From Frondihabitans sucicola (GTDB taxonomy: Bacteria > Actinomycetota > Actinomycetes > Actinomycetales > Microbacteriaceae), in contig NZ_AP027732.1 of the NCBI RefSeq assembly GCF_030296615.1, forward strand, positions 2,170,001-2,234,000: a stretch of 64,000 nt of DNA. Direction: 5' to 3'. Under the pieces are notes generated by a model, which saw only the letters and a program-made list of their open reading frames with translations, ran no database searches and was not told the DNA's origin. The position numbers and the translations under genes are program-made. This document shows positions 30,079 through 40,815 of this stretch, piece by piece (the stretch's first letter is position 1; every line of letters starts with the position of its first letter).

Positions 30079-31515
30079 ATGACGTGGGGTGGAGCACCGG
30101 GCCCAGGGCAGGGTCCCGACGGCCCTCACTACTATCCGGTCGCGCCGGCCGGGCCGCCCGCGCGCCGTCCGGCAGCGAATTTCGCCGCGGTGGCGGTCGG
30201 CTTCGTCGTGATCGCCTGTTTCGCGGTCGCCGTCGTGGTGTACTTCCTGCTGGTGCTGCCCCCTCAGGTGCTCGTGATCGGGATCCTGCTCGCCGTCGTC
30301 CCCCTGTGCATCGTCCTCTTCGGCATCTGGCTCGTCGACCGGTGGGAGCCCGAGCCGCGCGTCGCCCTCGTCTTCGCCTTCTTCTGGGGCGCCGGCGTCT
30401 CGATCGGCGCGGCCCTCCTCTTCGACTTCGCCGTCCAGACCGTCCAGAGCGTGTTCGGTGGCGGCAAGGGCGAGTTGAGCGACGTGCTCGGCGCCGTCGT
30501 CCAGGCGCCGATCGTCGAAGAGGGCGCGAAGGGCTTCGGGGTCCTCCTGGTGCTCTGGATCTTCCGCAAGCACTTCGACGGCCCGGTCGACGGCATCGTC
30601 TACGCGGCGACCGTCGCGGCGGGCTTCGCCTTCGTCGAGAACGTCCAGTACTTCTCCGTGCAGGTGGTCCACCAGGTCACCTACGGGGGAGGAGGTCTCG
30701 GCGGCGTCTTCCTGGTGCGGGCGCTGATGGCGCCGTTCGGGCACATCATCTACACGTCCTGCACCGGCTTCGCGCTCGGTCTCGCAGCTCGGCGCACCGG
30801 GCCGTTCGGAGCGATCGGCTACTTCTTCGTCGGGCTGATCCCCGCGATGCTCCTGCACGCCCTCTGGAACGGCGCCCTCGTCGTCGTTGGAGATCGGTTC
30901 CTGGCCTACTACGTCCTGGTGCAGGTGCCGATCTTCGCCGCCTGCGTCGTCGGCGTGTTCGTCCTGCGGTACCTCGAACGGCGAGTGACCCGCATCCGGC
31001 TCGGCGAGTACGCGAGTGTCGGCTGGTTCGACGCCGACGAGGTCAGGATGCTGTCGAAGGGGTCGACGCGGCACCGCGCGCTGCGCTGGGCGCGCCACAA
31101 CGGGCTCGGAGCGGTGATGCGCACGTTCATCTCCGACTCGACGCGGCTCGCGTCGACCCGTCAGAAGATCGTCTCGAGTCGGCACTCCGAGGCGGCCCGC
31201 GCCGCCGCCACCCGAGACGAGGCGGAGTTGCTCTCCGCCGTCAGCGCGGGGCGTGCCCTCCTGCAGAACCCGCGGCCCCGGTTCCCGATGGCACCCACGG
31301 CGTCCGGCTACCCGCCCGCCGGAGCCACCGCTCCGGGCGCGCAGCCGTGGCCGTCCCTGCAGCAGGCGTGGCCCGCACCCTCCGGCTCTGCCTCCCCTCC
31401 CCAGCCGCCCGTGCAGCCGCAGCCGCGTTACGACGCGAACGGGGCGCCCGCCTGGCCCGACCCCGAGGCGCCGGACGCTCCGCCGCCCGCGCCTCCGCGT
31501 CGCCCCCGGCACTGA
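30079..31515 (+). CDS. PrsW family intramembrane protease
   Basis: A 478-residue membrane protein of the PrsW family (CPBP-like glutamic intramembrane proteases). PrsW in Bacillus starts cleavage of an anti-sigma factor. About eight helices run from residue 35 to 310. Family motifs: PIVEEGAKGFGVL with the EExxK core near residue 145, FAFVENVQYF near 190, and FGHIIYTSCTGF and LHALWNG with the conserved histidines. A Pro/Ala-rich tail of about 110 residues is probably disordered. The target is unknown; the anchored protein at 16863-17702 is not adjacent. Confidence 0.85.
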   Translation: MTWGGAPGPGQGPDGPHYYPVAPAGPPARRPAANFAAVAVGFVVIACFAVAVVVYFLLVLPPQVLVIGILLAVVPLCIVLFGIWLVDRWEPEPRVALVFAFFWGAGVSIGAALLFDFAVQTVQSVFGGGKGELSDVLGAVVQAPIVEEGAKGFGVLLVLWIFRKHFDGPVDGIVYAATVAAGFAFVENVQYFSVQVVHQVTYGGGGLGGVFLVRALMAPFGHIIYTSCTGFALGLAARRTGPFGAIGYFFVGLIPAMLLHALWNGALVVVGDRFLAYYVLVQVPIFAACVVGVFVLRYLERRVTRIRLGEYASVGWFDADEVRMLSKGSTRHRALRWARHNGLGAVMRTFISDSTRLASTRQKIVSSRHSEAARAAATRDEAELLSAVSAGRALLQNPRPRFPMAPTASGYPPAGATAPGAQPWPSLQQAWPAPSGSASPPQPPVQPQPRYDANGAPAWPDPEAPDAPPPAPPRRPRH

Positions 31516-31555
31516 GCCGTGCGTCCCGTCGCCTGTCCCTCCACCTGTCCCTCCA

Positions 31556-31634
31556 GAAATCGAAGGGGATTTCGCCTCCCGCTGCCCTGCGACGCGGAAG
31601 CAGGGCGCATACCCGCAAAATCCCCTTCGATTTC
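31556..31634. repeat. Palindromic element, copy B (17-bp arms)
   Basis: Perfect inverted repeat with GAAATCGAAGGGGATTT at 31556-31572 and its complement at 31618-31634, around a 45-nt centre. The 16-nt core GAAATCGAAGGGGATT is identical to copy A (2141-2221). Like copy A it lies between convergent genes, here prsW and the MFS gene. Confidence 0.75.
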
Positions 31635-31687
31635 GGGAAGAGGGTCGGGAAGAGGGTCGGGGCAGAGGAGCCGAGGCGGGCGGAAGC

Positions 31688-33027
31688 TCAGGGCACGGGA
31701 TGGAGCGCGTCGTACTTCCGGAACGACGGCTGCAGGCGCGCGAGGAGCCCGACCAGCGCGATGATCAGCGCCCCGCCGAGCAGGGGCGGCCAGATGGTCC
31801 CGGCGGCGGCGAGGAGCCCCACGAACAGGTCGCCGAGACGTGGCCCGCCGGTCACCACCACGGTGAAGATGCCCTGCAGGCGGCCGCGCATCGCGTCGGG
31901 TGCTGCCGCCTGGAGGATCGTGTTGCGGAAGATCGACGAGACGTTGTCGGCGGCTCCGCCGGCGGCGAGGGCGATCGCCGCGCCGACCAGGGCGGGCAGG
32001 TTGGCCGAGGCGATGCCCTCGGTCAGAGTGCCGAGCCCCGGCTGCCGCCGGCCTGCGCCAGGGCCAGCACGACGCCGAAGGCCACGATGCACGCACCGTA
32101 GGCGACGATGGCCCAGTTGACGGCGGCACCCTGCCGTCGGACGTGGCCGAGCCGCCCCGAGAACAGGCTGCAGAGCAGGGCGCCGACGGCGTACGCCGCC
32201 GTCAGGACGCCGACCGTCACCGCGCCGCCGCCGATGAGCACGGCTCCGACGACGGGGTACAGCACGCGCGGCTGCCCGAAGGTCATGGCGATGATGTCGA
32301 CGATGAACGTCATCCGGATGTTCGGCGAGCGCCGGAGGAACCGCACTCCGAACATCAGCGACGCGAGTCCTGGTCGCTGCGTCTCGCCCTCCGGGCGGAT
32401 CGCGGGAAGGGTCAGGATGCCGAGGAACGCGGCCGTGAAGAGGACGACGTCGACCGTGTACGTGGCGGAGAAGCCCACGGAGGCGACCAGCACGCCGGCG
32501 AGCGCCGGACCGACGGTGAGTTGCACGCCGCCGGAGATGCCGTTGAGGGCCGATGCCGCGGGGAGCAGGCGGGTCGGGATGAGCCGGGGGATGATCGCCG
32601 AACGAGAGGTGTTGATGATCGTCGCGGCGACGGCGTCGACCGTCGTGAGGACGTAGAGCAGGATCACGTTGTCGAGACCCAGGTACGAGTGCAGCGCGAT
32701 GAGGGCGGTGGTCACCCAGGCGACGACGGCGGCCAGGATCGCGACGATGCGCCGATCGAATGCGTCCGCCAGCATGCCGCCGTAGAGGCCGGCGATGATC
32801 ATCGGCACCAGCGAGACGACGCCGACCAGCGCCACGGCGAAGGTCGAGTGCGTGATGTCGTAGATCTCGAGACCCACGGCGACGAGCGTGAGCTGCGCTC
32901 CGATCCCGGAGACGGCGGATCCGATCCACATGCGCGCGAAGGCGGGGCTGGCTCGCAGCGGGGTGAGATCGACGAAGAGCCCGCGCTTGCTTCGGGTGCT
33001 CGAATCTGTGCCGTGTGGAGTGGTCAA
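31688..33027 (-). CDS. MFS transporter (EntS/DHA3-like), frameshifted in this sequence
   Basis: A twelve-helix exporter of the EntS-like major facilitator group. The N-terminal half has FARMWIGSAVSGIGAQLTLVA and the loop GGMLADAFDRR. The frame breaks in the C run 32036-32039; one more base restores QAGGSRGLGTLTEGI and about 446 residues. The start is uncertain: TTG at 33027 (LTTPHGTDSS) is in frame, but an ATG at 33035 would be in frame if one C were missing at the following CC. The substrate is unknown. It is divergent from the FKBP gene. Confidence 0.75.
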
Positions 33028-33286
33028 GGAACCATTGTCGCGCGTTTCGTGTGAGCGATCACACGGCGTTTGCGGAACAGCCACCTGCGGGCGTAGCCTT
33101 CGATGCGTTCGTATTGATGACTCGACTCTCGGTGCGGGCGAACGATGGGCCGGACACTCGATTCCTTCGCAGGGAGGACGCGAGCGTTCGGCCCATCGCA
33201 TCTCGCGTGATCCTGCGCTCTTCGCGCTCCGCGAACGACGCCCGGTGGGCTTGGCTCGGCGGGGCAAAACACGCTTGACTGGGCGG

Positions 33287-33661
33287 ATGACACACGACGC
33301 ATCCACCAAGCCCGAGATCGACGCGCCGGAGGGCCCCGCCCCCGCCGACCTGCAGATCACCGACATCACCGTCGGCGACGGCGCCGAGGCGCTCGCCGGC
33401 TCGACCGTCAACGTCCACTACGTGGGCGTCGAGTACGACTCCGGCGAAGAGTTCGACTCGTCGTGGGGTCGCGGCGAATCCATCAACTTCCCTCTCGCGG
33501 CACTCGTCCGCGGCTGGCAGGAGGGCATTCCGGGCATGAAGGTCGGTGGTCGTCGCACGCTCGTGCTTCCGCCCCACCTCGCCTACGGTCCCGCCGGCGG
33601 GGGCCACCCGCTCAGCGGCAAGACGCTGATCTTCGTCATCGACCTCCTGGGCGTCAGTTGA
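33287..33661 (+). CDS. FKBP-type peptidyl-prolyl cis-trans isomerase
   Basis: A 124-residue cytoplasmic prolyl isomerase. The FKBP core is complete: VNVHYVGVEYDSGEEFDSSW, then FPLAALVRGWQEGIPGMKVG, then RTLVLPPHLAYGP and LIFVIDLLGV. The aromatic and Asp residues lining the active site are present. Its TGA overlaps the ATG of the aldo-keto reductase gene (TGATG), so the two are translationally coupled. The 259-bp gap upstream holds inverted ATGGGCCG/CGGCCCAT segments and a GATCCTGC at 33209 but no gene. Confidence 0.9.
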   Translation: MTHDASTKPEIDAPEGPAPADLQITDITVGDGAEALAGSTVNVHYVGVEYDSGEEFDSSWGRGESINFPLAALVRGWQEGIPGMKVGGRRTLVLPPHLAYGPAGGGHPLSGKTLIFVIDLLGVS

Positions 33662-34503
33662 TGGCCGACGCCATCGGCGTTCCCACCCTCACCCTCAACG
33701 ACGGCACCGCCTTCCCGGCGGTGGGCCTCGGCACGTACAAGCTGAACGGTGACGACGGCACCGCGGCCGTGAAGGGCGCCCTCGACACCGGGTACCGTCT
33801 TCTCGACACGGCGCTCAACTACGAGAACGAAGATGCCGTGGGTCGCGCCGTCCGTGAGACGGACGTTCCGCGGAGCGAGATCCTGGTGACCTCGAAGCTG
33901 CCCGGTCGTCACCACGGTTACGACGAGGCGCTGCGCAGCTTCGACGAGACCCGGGCGAACCTCGGTCTCGACCACGTCGACCTGTACCTGATCCACTGGC
34001 CGCTGCCGCGCGTCGACAAATACGTCGAGTCGTTCCGCGCCTTCAAGAAGCTGCAGGACGACGGTCTGGTGACCAGCATCGGCGTCTCGAACTTCACCGA
34101 GGAGCACCTCCGCCGCGTGATCGATGAGACCGGGGTCGTCCCGGCCGTGAACCAGGTCGAGCTGCACCCGTACTTCCCGCAGGCCGCTCTTCGCGCCGTG
34201 CACCGCGAACTCGGCATCGTCACCGAGAGTTGGAGCCCGATCGGAAAGCAGAGCGAGCTGCTCACCGAGGGCGTGATCGGCGACGTCGCGGCCTCGCACG
34301 GCGTCACGCCGACCCAGGTCGTCGTGCGCTGGCACGTGCAGCTCGGTGCCGTCCCGCTGCCCAAGTCTGCCGACTCCGGCCGGCAGCGCGAGAACCTCGA
34401 CGTGTTCGGCTTCGAGCTGGCCGACGACGAGGTCTCGGCCATCTCCGGTCTCGAGCGCGGCCGCCTCTGGGGAGCCGACCCCGAGACCCACGAAGAGTTC
34501 TAG
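33661..34503 (+). CDS. Aldo/keto reductase
   Basis: A 280-residue NADPH-dependent aldo-keto reductase of the 2,5-diketo-gluconate reductase-like type. Catalytic tetrad regions: LLDTALNYENE (Asp and Tyr), VTSKLPG (Lys) and YLIHWP (His). The cofactor segment is LPKSADSGRQREN near the C-terminus. The substrate is unknown. It is coupled to the FKBP gene by a one-base stop/start overlap, followed by a strong terminator. Confidence 0.9.
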   Translation: MADAIGVPTLTLNDGTAFPAVGLGTYKLNGDDGTAAVKGALDTGYRLLDTALNYENEDAVGRAVRETDVPRSEILVTSKLPGRHHGYDEALRSFDETRANLGLDHVDLYLIHWPLPRVDKYVESFRAFKKLQDDGLVTSIGVSNFTEEHLRRVIDETGVVPAVNQVELHPYFPQAALRAVHRELGIVTESWSPIGKQSELLTEGVIGDVAASHGVTPTQVVVRWHVQLGAVPLPKSADSGRQRENLDVFGFELADDEVSAISGLERGRLWGADPETHEEF

Positions 34504-34522
34504 GCGCTTCCGCCACGAAAAG

Positions 34523-34556
34523 GGCCCCCGACCACGCACAGTCGCGGTCGGGGGCC
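34523..34556 (+). terminator. Strong intrinsic terminator after the aldo/keto reductase
   Basis: GGCCCCCGACC pairs with GGTCGGGGGCC; inner CGC/GCG extends the stem. GTCTTTCG follows. It lies between convergent genes. Confidence 0.85.
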
Positions 34557-34622
34557 GTCTTTCGTGGCCGGCACTCGATCAGTGGTGCCCGGGTCCTCCG
34601 TGGCCGGGCCGGCTCGGAGCCT

Positions 34623-36061
34623 TCACGACGCGGGCCTGGCCCCCGTGGAGACGACCCGAGCCGATCCGTCGTGCGAGACGAGCACGGTGGCGCTGGTGGC
34701 CGCGGCGAGATTGAGCCGCTCCCACGAGCCCTGGGCGGTGCCACTCCGGTCGAGGGGCGAGCCGGACGCGATCTCGGTCTGGGCGAGAACGGCCGTGCGC
34801 TGCGCCGCGTTCAGCGTCGGGAAGGTCGACAGCAGCAGGTTTTCGGCGCCTTTCGGAACCGACGCCGCGAGGTGCGTCTTGCCGGTCGTCGGGAAGCCGT
34901 ACGTGAGTCGCTCCGTGTAGACGTTCACGGCCGACCGGCGGTCGTGCACGATCTGCGCGGTGCCGCCGGGGATGGCTCGTCCGCCGTACGGGTCGTCCCG
35001 GTAGGGCGTCTCGTGGGCGATGGCGCGGGCGAGGGTCGTGTGGGTCTGCTTCTCGAGGTACGAGACGAGCTCCTTGCGCGCCGGTTCCAGGACGCCCTTC
35101 ACGTAGGCGGGGTCCGACCAGCGCGCGGCGAGGGCCGCTTCGCCGTCGATCCGCCCGCCGACGATGTCGAGCGGATAGTGGACGCCGAGCACGATGCGGT
35201 TGTTGCCCGCTTCGGAGGCGCGAGTCAGGATCTCGGGAGCGAGCTCGGGCAGGAGGGTCGCGAGTGTGATGCCCGCCTGGTAGGCCGTCGTGGTGTGACC
35301 GGATGGATACGACCCTCCGGTGCAGATGCCGGTCGTGGTGTAGCCGGGGGAGAGGGCGACGTCGCTCGAGGAGTACTGGTGCGTGGTGTCGACGGTGTCC
35401 GCGACGCGGACGATCTTGAGGTTGCCCCTGCGGTCGGTGTACGACCTGTTCACGCGGTCGCCCAGCAGCGACGACGCGTTCACGATGCTGGGCGCGCACC
35501 CGGCGGCGTCGCCTTTGACGGGCTTCGCGGCGGCGTCGGTGGGCAGGTAGGGCCTCGGGTAGCTGTAGGCGGCCTTGGCGGCGCCGGTCGAGACGTAGGC
35601 GCCGCTGGTGCCGTTCGACGAGTTGATGAGGGCCGTCGTCAGGGGAGGGCGCCGGAGTTGCGGCCCGCGACGTAGATCGCGGAGAGCTTCGAGCCCAGCG
35701 CGCCGGCGATGGTGACCGACTGGTCGTACGCGGTGCCGTCGGCCGTCTGGTATTCGGAGTCCTGCAGCGCGCGGAACTTCTGCGACGACGTCGCACTGTT
35801 GTTGATCCAGACGGCGAGCTTGTCGTTCAGGCTGAGGGTCTTTGCATTCAAGACCTTCCCGTGGAGGTCGTTCACGCCGTCGGAGGTCCAGTACTGGTCG
35901 TAGCCGGACAGCAGCGGGACGAGGTCCGGAGCGGTGGTGTCGCTCGGATACGCGGTGGTGGCGGCGTTCGCCGCGAGCGGCGTCGCGACGAGGAACGACG
36001 CCGCGAAGGCAGTGATCGCGACGTTCCGGATCGCGGTCCGACGAGAGGTGCTCGTGAGCAT
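34623..36061 (-). CDS. Secreted class A-type acid phosphatase (PAP2 family), frameshifted in this sequence
   Basis: An exported phosphatase of about 479 residues. The signal peptide is clear (VAITAFAASFLVATPLAANA, cleavage near residue 33). The three PAP2 motifs are KAAYSYPRP, SYPSGHTTTAYQ and NNRIVLGVHYPLD. The frame breaks at the G run 35642-35645; one more base gives GRNSGALPLTTALINSS. It would release phosphate from organic phosphomonoesters outside the cell. About 150 residues after the catalytic core have no recognised domain. Confidence 0.8.
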
Positions 36062-36236
36062 GGGGAGGGTTTCTCGCTTTCTGTCGGGGCGGCCGAACGC
36101 GCGGACCGCTGGCTGGGAGGGCCACGGGGCAGAGTAGGAAGCCCGGGTGAAGCGCCTGCCACGCTCGGGCAGACGGGAGGTGAACTCACCTGTGTGCGGA
36201 CGCAGTTTCGGCTCTTCCGGGAGTGATTAGAATTGT

Positions 36237-38556
36237 GTGCTGTCTTTCCCGAGGGGTACCCGCCTGTTGCCATCTGAACTCGATCGCGAACGTGACTACG
36301 TTTCGACACTCTACGAGCGCCTCGACACGCTGAAAAGCGAAGCGCGGCAGAGGTTGGTCGAGGTCCGGCGCGAGACGGTCGGCGGCAATCATCAGAGCCG
36401 CAGCGAGCGCGACTCGTACGCCCGACTCTACGAAGACACCCTCGCGCAGCTGTCCGAGGTCGACGATCGCCTGGCGTTCGGTCGGCTGGAGCTCGAGAAG
36501 CCCGACGAGACGACGTCCCCGCGCGCCCTGGTCGACGGGGCGAACCCGGCGTCCGGCGCCTACCGCTACATCGGGCGCATCGGTCTGCGCGATACCGACC
36601 ACCATCCGATCCTGCTCGACTGGCGGGTTCCCGGAGCCAGCGCGTTCTACCAGGCCACCGCCGCGACCCCGATGGGGGCCCGCGCGAGACGTCATCTGAC
36701 GCTCGACGGACGCACCGTCACCCGCATCGAAGACGAGGTGTTCGACGCGTCGTTGCTCGACCGGGGCGACGCTCAACTTCAGGGCGAGGGCGCTCTGATG
36801 GCGGCGCTCACCGCTCAGCGCACCGGCCGCATGACCGACATCGTCGCCACGATCCAGGCCGAGCAAGACCGGATCATCCGCTCCCAGCTCGACGGCATCC
36901 TGGTGGTGCAGGGCGGCCCGGGCACGGGCAAGACCGCCGTCGCTCTGCACCGCGCCGCCTACCTGCTCTACTCGCACCGCGAGCGCCTCCGCGGCTCCGG
37001 TGTCCTCGTCGTCGGGCCGTCGCGCTCCTTCCTGAGGTACATCGAGCAGGTGCTGCCGTCGCTCGGCGAGTCGGGGGTGGTCCTGTCCAGCCTGGGCGGG
37101 CTGTATCCGGGTGTCGAGGCGACGGTCGACGACGCTCCCGACGTCGCGGCGCTCAAGGGGTCCGCTCGGATGGCCGACCTCCTGCGACGCGCCGTGCGCT
37201 CCCGCCAGATCGTGCCGACCGAGGTCACCGAGGTCGACGTCGACGGTGAGCGCATGACCGTGCAGCCCCAGCTCGTCGCCGACGCGATGAAGAAGGCTCA
37301 GGATCGCGGCAAGACTCACAACGAGGGTCGCGTCACGTTCAACAAGAACGCCCTCTCGGCCCTCACCCGCCAGCTCGTGCAGCAGCTCAAGGATCGCGGC
37401 ACGACCGTCGACGATGCCGACGAACTGGTGCTCCGCGAAGACATCCGCCAGTCGTACGACGTCCGCGTGCTGCTCAATACCGCGTGGTTGCCGCTGACTC
37501 CGCAGAAGCTCCTCGAAGACCTGTACGCCAGGCCGAACTGGCTCGCCACCATCACCCCGCAGTGGTCCGAGGCCGAGCGTGCCCTGCTCCGGCGTGTCCG
37601 AGGAGGCGATGACGATCAGCGACGTCCCGCTCCTCGACGAGGCCGCCGAACTGCTCGGCGAGTTCGACGTCGCGGTCGACGCCGACAAGCGCGCCCGAAA
37701 GCAGCAGCAGAAGCGCGACATCGAGAATGCCGAGCGCGCCATCGAGAACATGCAGGTCGAGGGTATGGTGACGGCCTCCGACATCGCCGGCAACTTCGCC
37801 GAGCGTGCCGCGTCGATGACGACCGCCGAGCGAGCCGCCGGAGATCGGTCCTGGGCCTACGGCCACGTCGTGGTCGACGAGGCGCAAGAGCTGTCGCCGA
37901 TGCAGTGGCGCCTGCTGGCCCGCCGCTGCCCGCTGCGCTCGTTCACCGTCGTCGGCGACATCGCCCAGGCCTCGTCGCCGGCGTCCGCCGACTCCTGGGA
38001 CCGCGCGCTGCAGAGCCTCCTCGGCCGTCGTCGCCGAGCCGCCTCCAGCGAGACGGGGCCGTGGCGCCTCGAAGAGCTCACCGTCAACTACCGCACCCCG
38101 AGTCAGATCGTCGACTACGCCGAGCGGGTGGCCCGCGACTCGGGGCTGCGCATCACACCGTCGCGGTCGGTCCGGGCGAGCGAGTGGCCCGTGCGGGAGG
38201 TCGCCGCTCCCGTCGGCGAGCGCGGCGCCGCGACGGTCGTGGTCGAGGCCGTGGCGTTCGACCGCGACATCGACTCCACCGGAACCCTCGCCGTCATCGC
38301 CCCCGACGCCCTCGTCCCCGCCCTGGCCCGAGCCCTCGGCGACCGCTTCCCGGGCGACGTCGCCCTCGGCACGAGTTCCCTCACGGCGCCGATCAGCGTG
38401 CTCAGCCCCGCCACCTCGAAGGGGCTCGAGTTCGACGCGGTCGTCGTCGTCGGCCCCCACCAGATCCGGGCGCTCTCGTCGCGAGGCAACGCCAGCCTCT
38501 ACGTGGCGATGACGCGCCCCACGCAGCGACTCACCGTCGTCGACGTGCGCGAGTGA
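36237..38556 (+). CDS. helD: HelD-like UvrD/PcrA-type helicase, frameshifted in this sequence
   Basis: A superfamily 1 helicase-like ATPase of the HelD group, which dislodges RNA polymerase from DNA. The N-terminus is a coiled coil (YVSTLYERLDTLKSEARQRL) that enters the secondary channel in studied HelDs. Walker A is GGPGTGKTAVALHRAAYLLY near residue 226. Motif II is VDEAQELSP, then VGDIAQ, and the C-terminal motifs are SKGLEFDAVVV and YVAMTRPTQRL. The frame breaks at about 37605: removing one G joins LLRRVRGA to MTISDVPLLDEAAELL, so this is an inserted base (or two lost), unlike the other sites. GTG at 36237 is a weak start; TTG at 36265 is possible. Confidence 0.85.
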
Positions 38557-38632
38557 GCGCGTCGCTCGCGCGAGCAGCCGGGGAGAACGCGGCTGCGGGC
38601 TGCTAGCGAGACGGCTGTGGTTCGATGGGCGC

Positions 38633-38959
38633 ATGCCCACGCCGACGCCCGCTGCCATCCTCTCGTTCATCGACACGACCAACGCCGAAGACACGGACGG
38701 CTTCCTGGCGTCGTTCACGGCCGACGCCTCGATCGACGACGGGGGCCGGACCTTCCACGGGGTCGAGGGAATCGCCGACTGGAACGAGTCCGACAACATC
38801 GGCAAGCACTCGCGATTCGACGTCGTCGAGATCGCGGAGGGCACCTCCGCGGACGAGTTCGTCGTGACGATGGACGTCACCGGCGACGGCTACAACGGCA
38901 TCGGCACGATGACCTTCGTGGTCGACGGCGACCTGGTGCGCTCGCTGGTCATCACCTGA
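38633..38959 (+). CDS. NTF2-like/SnoaL-fold protein
   Basis: A 108-residue protein with the cone-shaped NTF2-like pattern: helix ILSFIDTTNAEDTDGFLASF, then FTADASIDDGGRTFHGVEGIADW, then strands ending GTMTFVVDGDLVRSLVI. Proteins of this fold are isomerases or cyclases, or have no enzymatic role. No specific function can be given. It lies 76 nt after the helicase on the same strand. Confidence 0.75.
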   Translation: MPTPTPAAILSFIDTTNAEDTDGFLASFTADASIDDGGRTFHGVEGIADWNESDNIGKHSRFDVVEIAEGTSADEFVVTMDVTGDGYNGIGTMTFVVDGDLVRSLVIT

Positions 38960-39026
38960 TCCTGCTTGCGGAGCGCCACGTCGCGTGGGGGCTCACGTCG
39001 CTCGGAGCACCACGTCGCGCGGAGCA

Positions 39027-40061
39027 TCACCTCGCGCGGAGCTTGACGAGCGCGAGCGCGTACGCCTCCCACCAGGCGCCGGCCGCGGGTCCGCCGTTGC
39101 AGGTCCCGTCGCTCGCGCCGGGGGTCTTCACCCAGAGGGTCGCGTCCAGGCGCGTGCTTCCGCTGGCCACCGCAGGGTCCTTTCCGAGTCCCGCGCCCTT
39201 CGGGTTGCACCAGGTGCCTTTCCAGCCCTGTCCGTTGCGCGAGACGTCGACGACGTAGTGCGCCCCGGAGGTGAGCGCCGAGACGCGGTCGGCGAAGGCC
39301 GTCTCGTCGTTCACCGGGTAGAAGTTCGACACATTCGTGAAGAAGCCGCGGGCAGACGCGATGCCGGCCGCCTTCAAGCGCGGCGCGATGACGTTGGGGG
39401 CGACCCAGTGGGAGTTGCCCGCGTCGAGGTAGGCGGTCACCCCGGCGCCGGCGAGTGCCGTCACGGCGGACTTGATCAGCGGGAGACGCGTCGAGGCCAC
39501 GGACGGACACGAGCTGATCATGGCGAGCGAGTCCGGCTCGACGAGCACCGCGGCGCGATGTCCGCGCAGGGTGTCGGCGATGGTCGTGTTCCAGGCGAGG
39601 TACTGGGCCGAGGTGAGTCCGCCCTTCGAGTACCCGCCGCAGTCGCGATCCGGGATCGCGTAGGTCACGAAGGTCGGTGTCTTCCCGGCCTTGTCGGCCT
39701 GAGCCACGGCGGTGTCGATCACTTTCACCACCTGGGTCTTCGTGAACCAGTCGCCGAGCCAGATGGCGACCGGTTGCGACGCGATCCGGGTGATGGCCTT
39801 CGCCTCGGACGTCTCGTGCCGTGCGGTCAGGTCGAAGGCGACCGAAGCGGCCTTCGAGTCCTTCTGCACGGCGAGGCCGCCCGCGAACAGCTGCGTGGCC
39901 GACGAAGCCTGGATCTGTGAGGGGGTGAGAACCTTGGGCTTCGCGGTGGACGTCGTCGCGGCGCCGGCGGACATCCCCTGCACGACCGCCGTTCCGATCA
40001 GGAGAACGGCGGCCGCGACAGAGACGACGCGGACGACACGGCGGGCGCGACTGGCAGACAT
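39027..40061 (-). CDS. Secreted glycoside hydrolase family 6 endoglucanase
   Basis: An exported cellulase of family GH6, hydrolysing beta-1,4-glucan with inversion. The 344 residues start with a signal peptide (VVSVAAAVLLIGTAVVQGMSAGA). The GH6 active-site aspartates are visible in IPDRDCGGYS and VEPDSLAMI, and the fold ends with DATLWVKTPGASDGTCN, the family loop. No carbohydrate-binding module is attached. GAAAGG precedes the ATG. It suggests life on plant material or soil. Confidence 0.9.
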   Translation of the reverse strand: MSASRARRVVRVVSVAAAVLLIGTAVVQGMSAGAATTSTAKPKVLTPSQIQASSATQLFAGGLAVQKDSKAASVAFDLTARHETSEAKAITRIASQPVAIWLGDWFTKTQVVKVIDTAVAQADKAGKTPTFVTYAIPDRDCGGYSKGGLTSAQYLAWNTTIADTLRGHRAAVLVEPDSLAMISSCPSVASTRLPLIKSAVTALAGAGVTAYLDAGNSHWVAPNVIAPRLKAAGIASARGFFTNVSNFYPVNDETAFADRVSALTSGAHYVVDVSRNGQGWKGTWCNPKGAGLGKDPAVASGSTRLDATLWVKTPGASDGTCNGGPAAGAWWEAYALALVKLRAR

Positions 40062-40232
40062 CGTGGCCTTTCGGGTCGGCTGCGTGTGTCGGGATGGTTC
40101 GACAATTCCAGCAGGCCGCGGCGCCCGGCAGCAGCGCCCGTTAGGGGGACAACCCGGCCCCAGTCCGGGGTACGCGGCCACGAGCGAGCAGGATCCGGCA
40201 GCCCGCCCACGCCCCGCGCAGGTGCCGCCCGC

Positions 40233-40238
40233 TAGCGT
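40233..40238 (+). promoter_or_regulatory. -10 box TAGCGT before apt
   Basis: TAGCGT is 7 nt before the ATG at 40246. Confidence 0.45.
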
Positions 40239-40245
40239 TGATCGC

Positions 40246-40785
40246 ATGACCGCCGCAGACGCCTCCGCCCTCGTCGACCGACTCACCGCCGTCGTGGCCG
40301 ACTTCCCGCAGCCGGGCATCCTGTTCCGCGACATCACACCCGTCTTCGCCGACGCCGAAGCGTTCAGCGTCGTGTGCGCGGCCCTCTCCGAGCCGTTCGA
40401 CGGCTCGTTCGCGGCGGTCGCAGGAATCGAGGCCCGCGGCTTCGCGCTCGCGGGCGGCATCGGCGCCCAGACCGGAACGGGTGTGCTCACCGTGCGCAAG
40501 GCCGGCAAGCTGCCCGGTGAGGTGCTCAGCGAGAGTTACGCGCTCGAATACGGCGAGGCCACGATCGAGTTGCGCCCGGGTCAGCTGCCGCGCGGGTCGC
40601 GCGTCCTCGTCGTCGACGACGTCCTCGCCACGGGCGGCACCGCGGAGGCGTCCATCACGCTCCTCGAACGTGCCGGCTACGAGGTGGTCGGCGTCGCAGT
40701 CCTCCTCGAACTCGACGGCCTGGCCGGCCGGGACCGCCTGGCCTCCCGCGTGCCGGTCCACGCGCTCGCATCCGCTCCCGCCTGA
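40246..40785 (+). CDS. apt: Adenine phosphoribosyltransferase
   Basis: A 179-residue salvage enzyme making AMP from adenine and PRPP. The N-terminal FPQPGILFRDITPVFAD and the PRPP-binding motif VLVVDDVLATGGTAEAS (about residues 120-136) are characteristic. In many actinobacteria apt sits between secDF and relA; here it is between a cellulase and an M50-like gene, so the neighbourhood is not the usual one. Leaderless start likely. Confidence 0.9.
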   Translation: MTAADASALVDRLTAVVADFPQPGILFRDITPVFADAEAFSVVCAALSEPFDGSFAAVAGIEARGFALAGGIGAQTGTGVLTVRKAGKLPGEVLSESYALEYGEATIELRPGQLPRGSRVLVVDDVLATGGTAEASITLLERAGYEVVGVAVLLELDGLAGRDRLASRVPVHALASAPA

Positions 40786-40815
40786 CGCCGGGCACCGGTG
40801 CGTCGGGGCAGGGCC

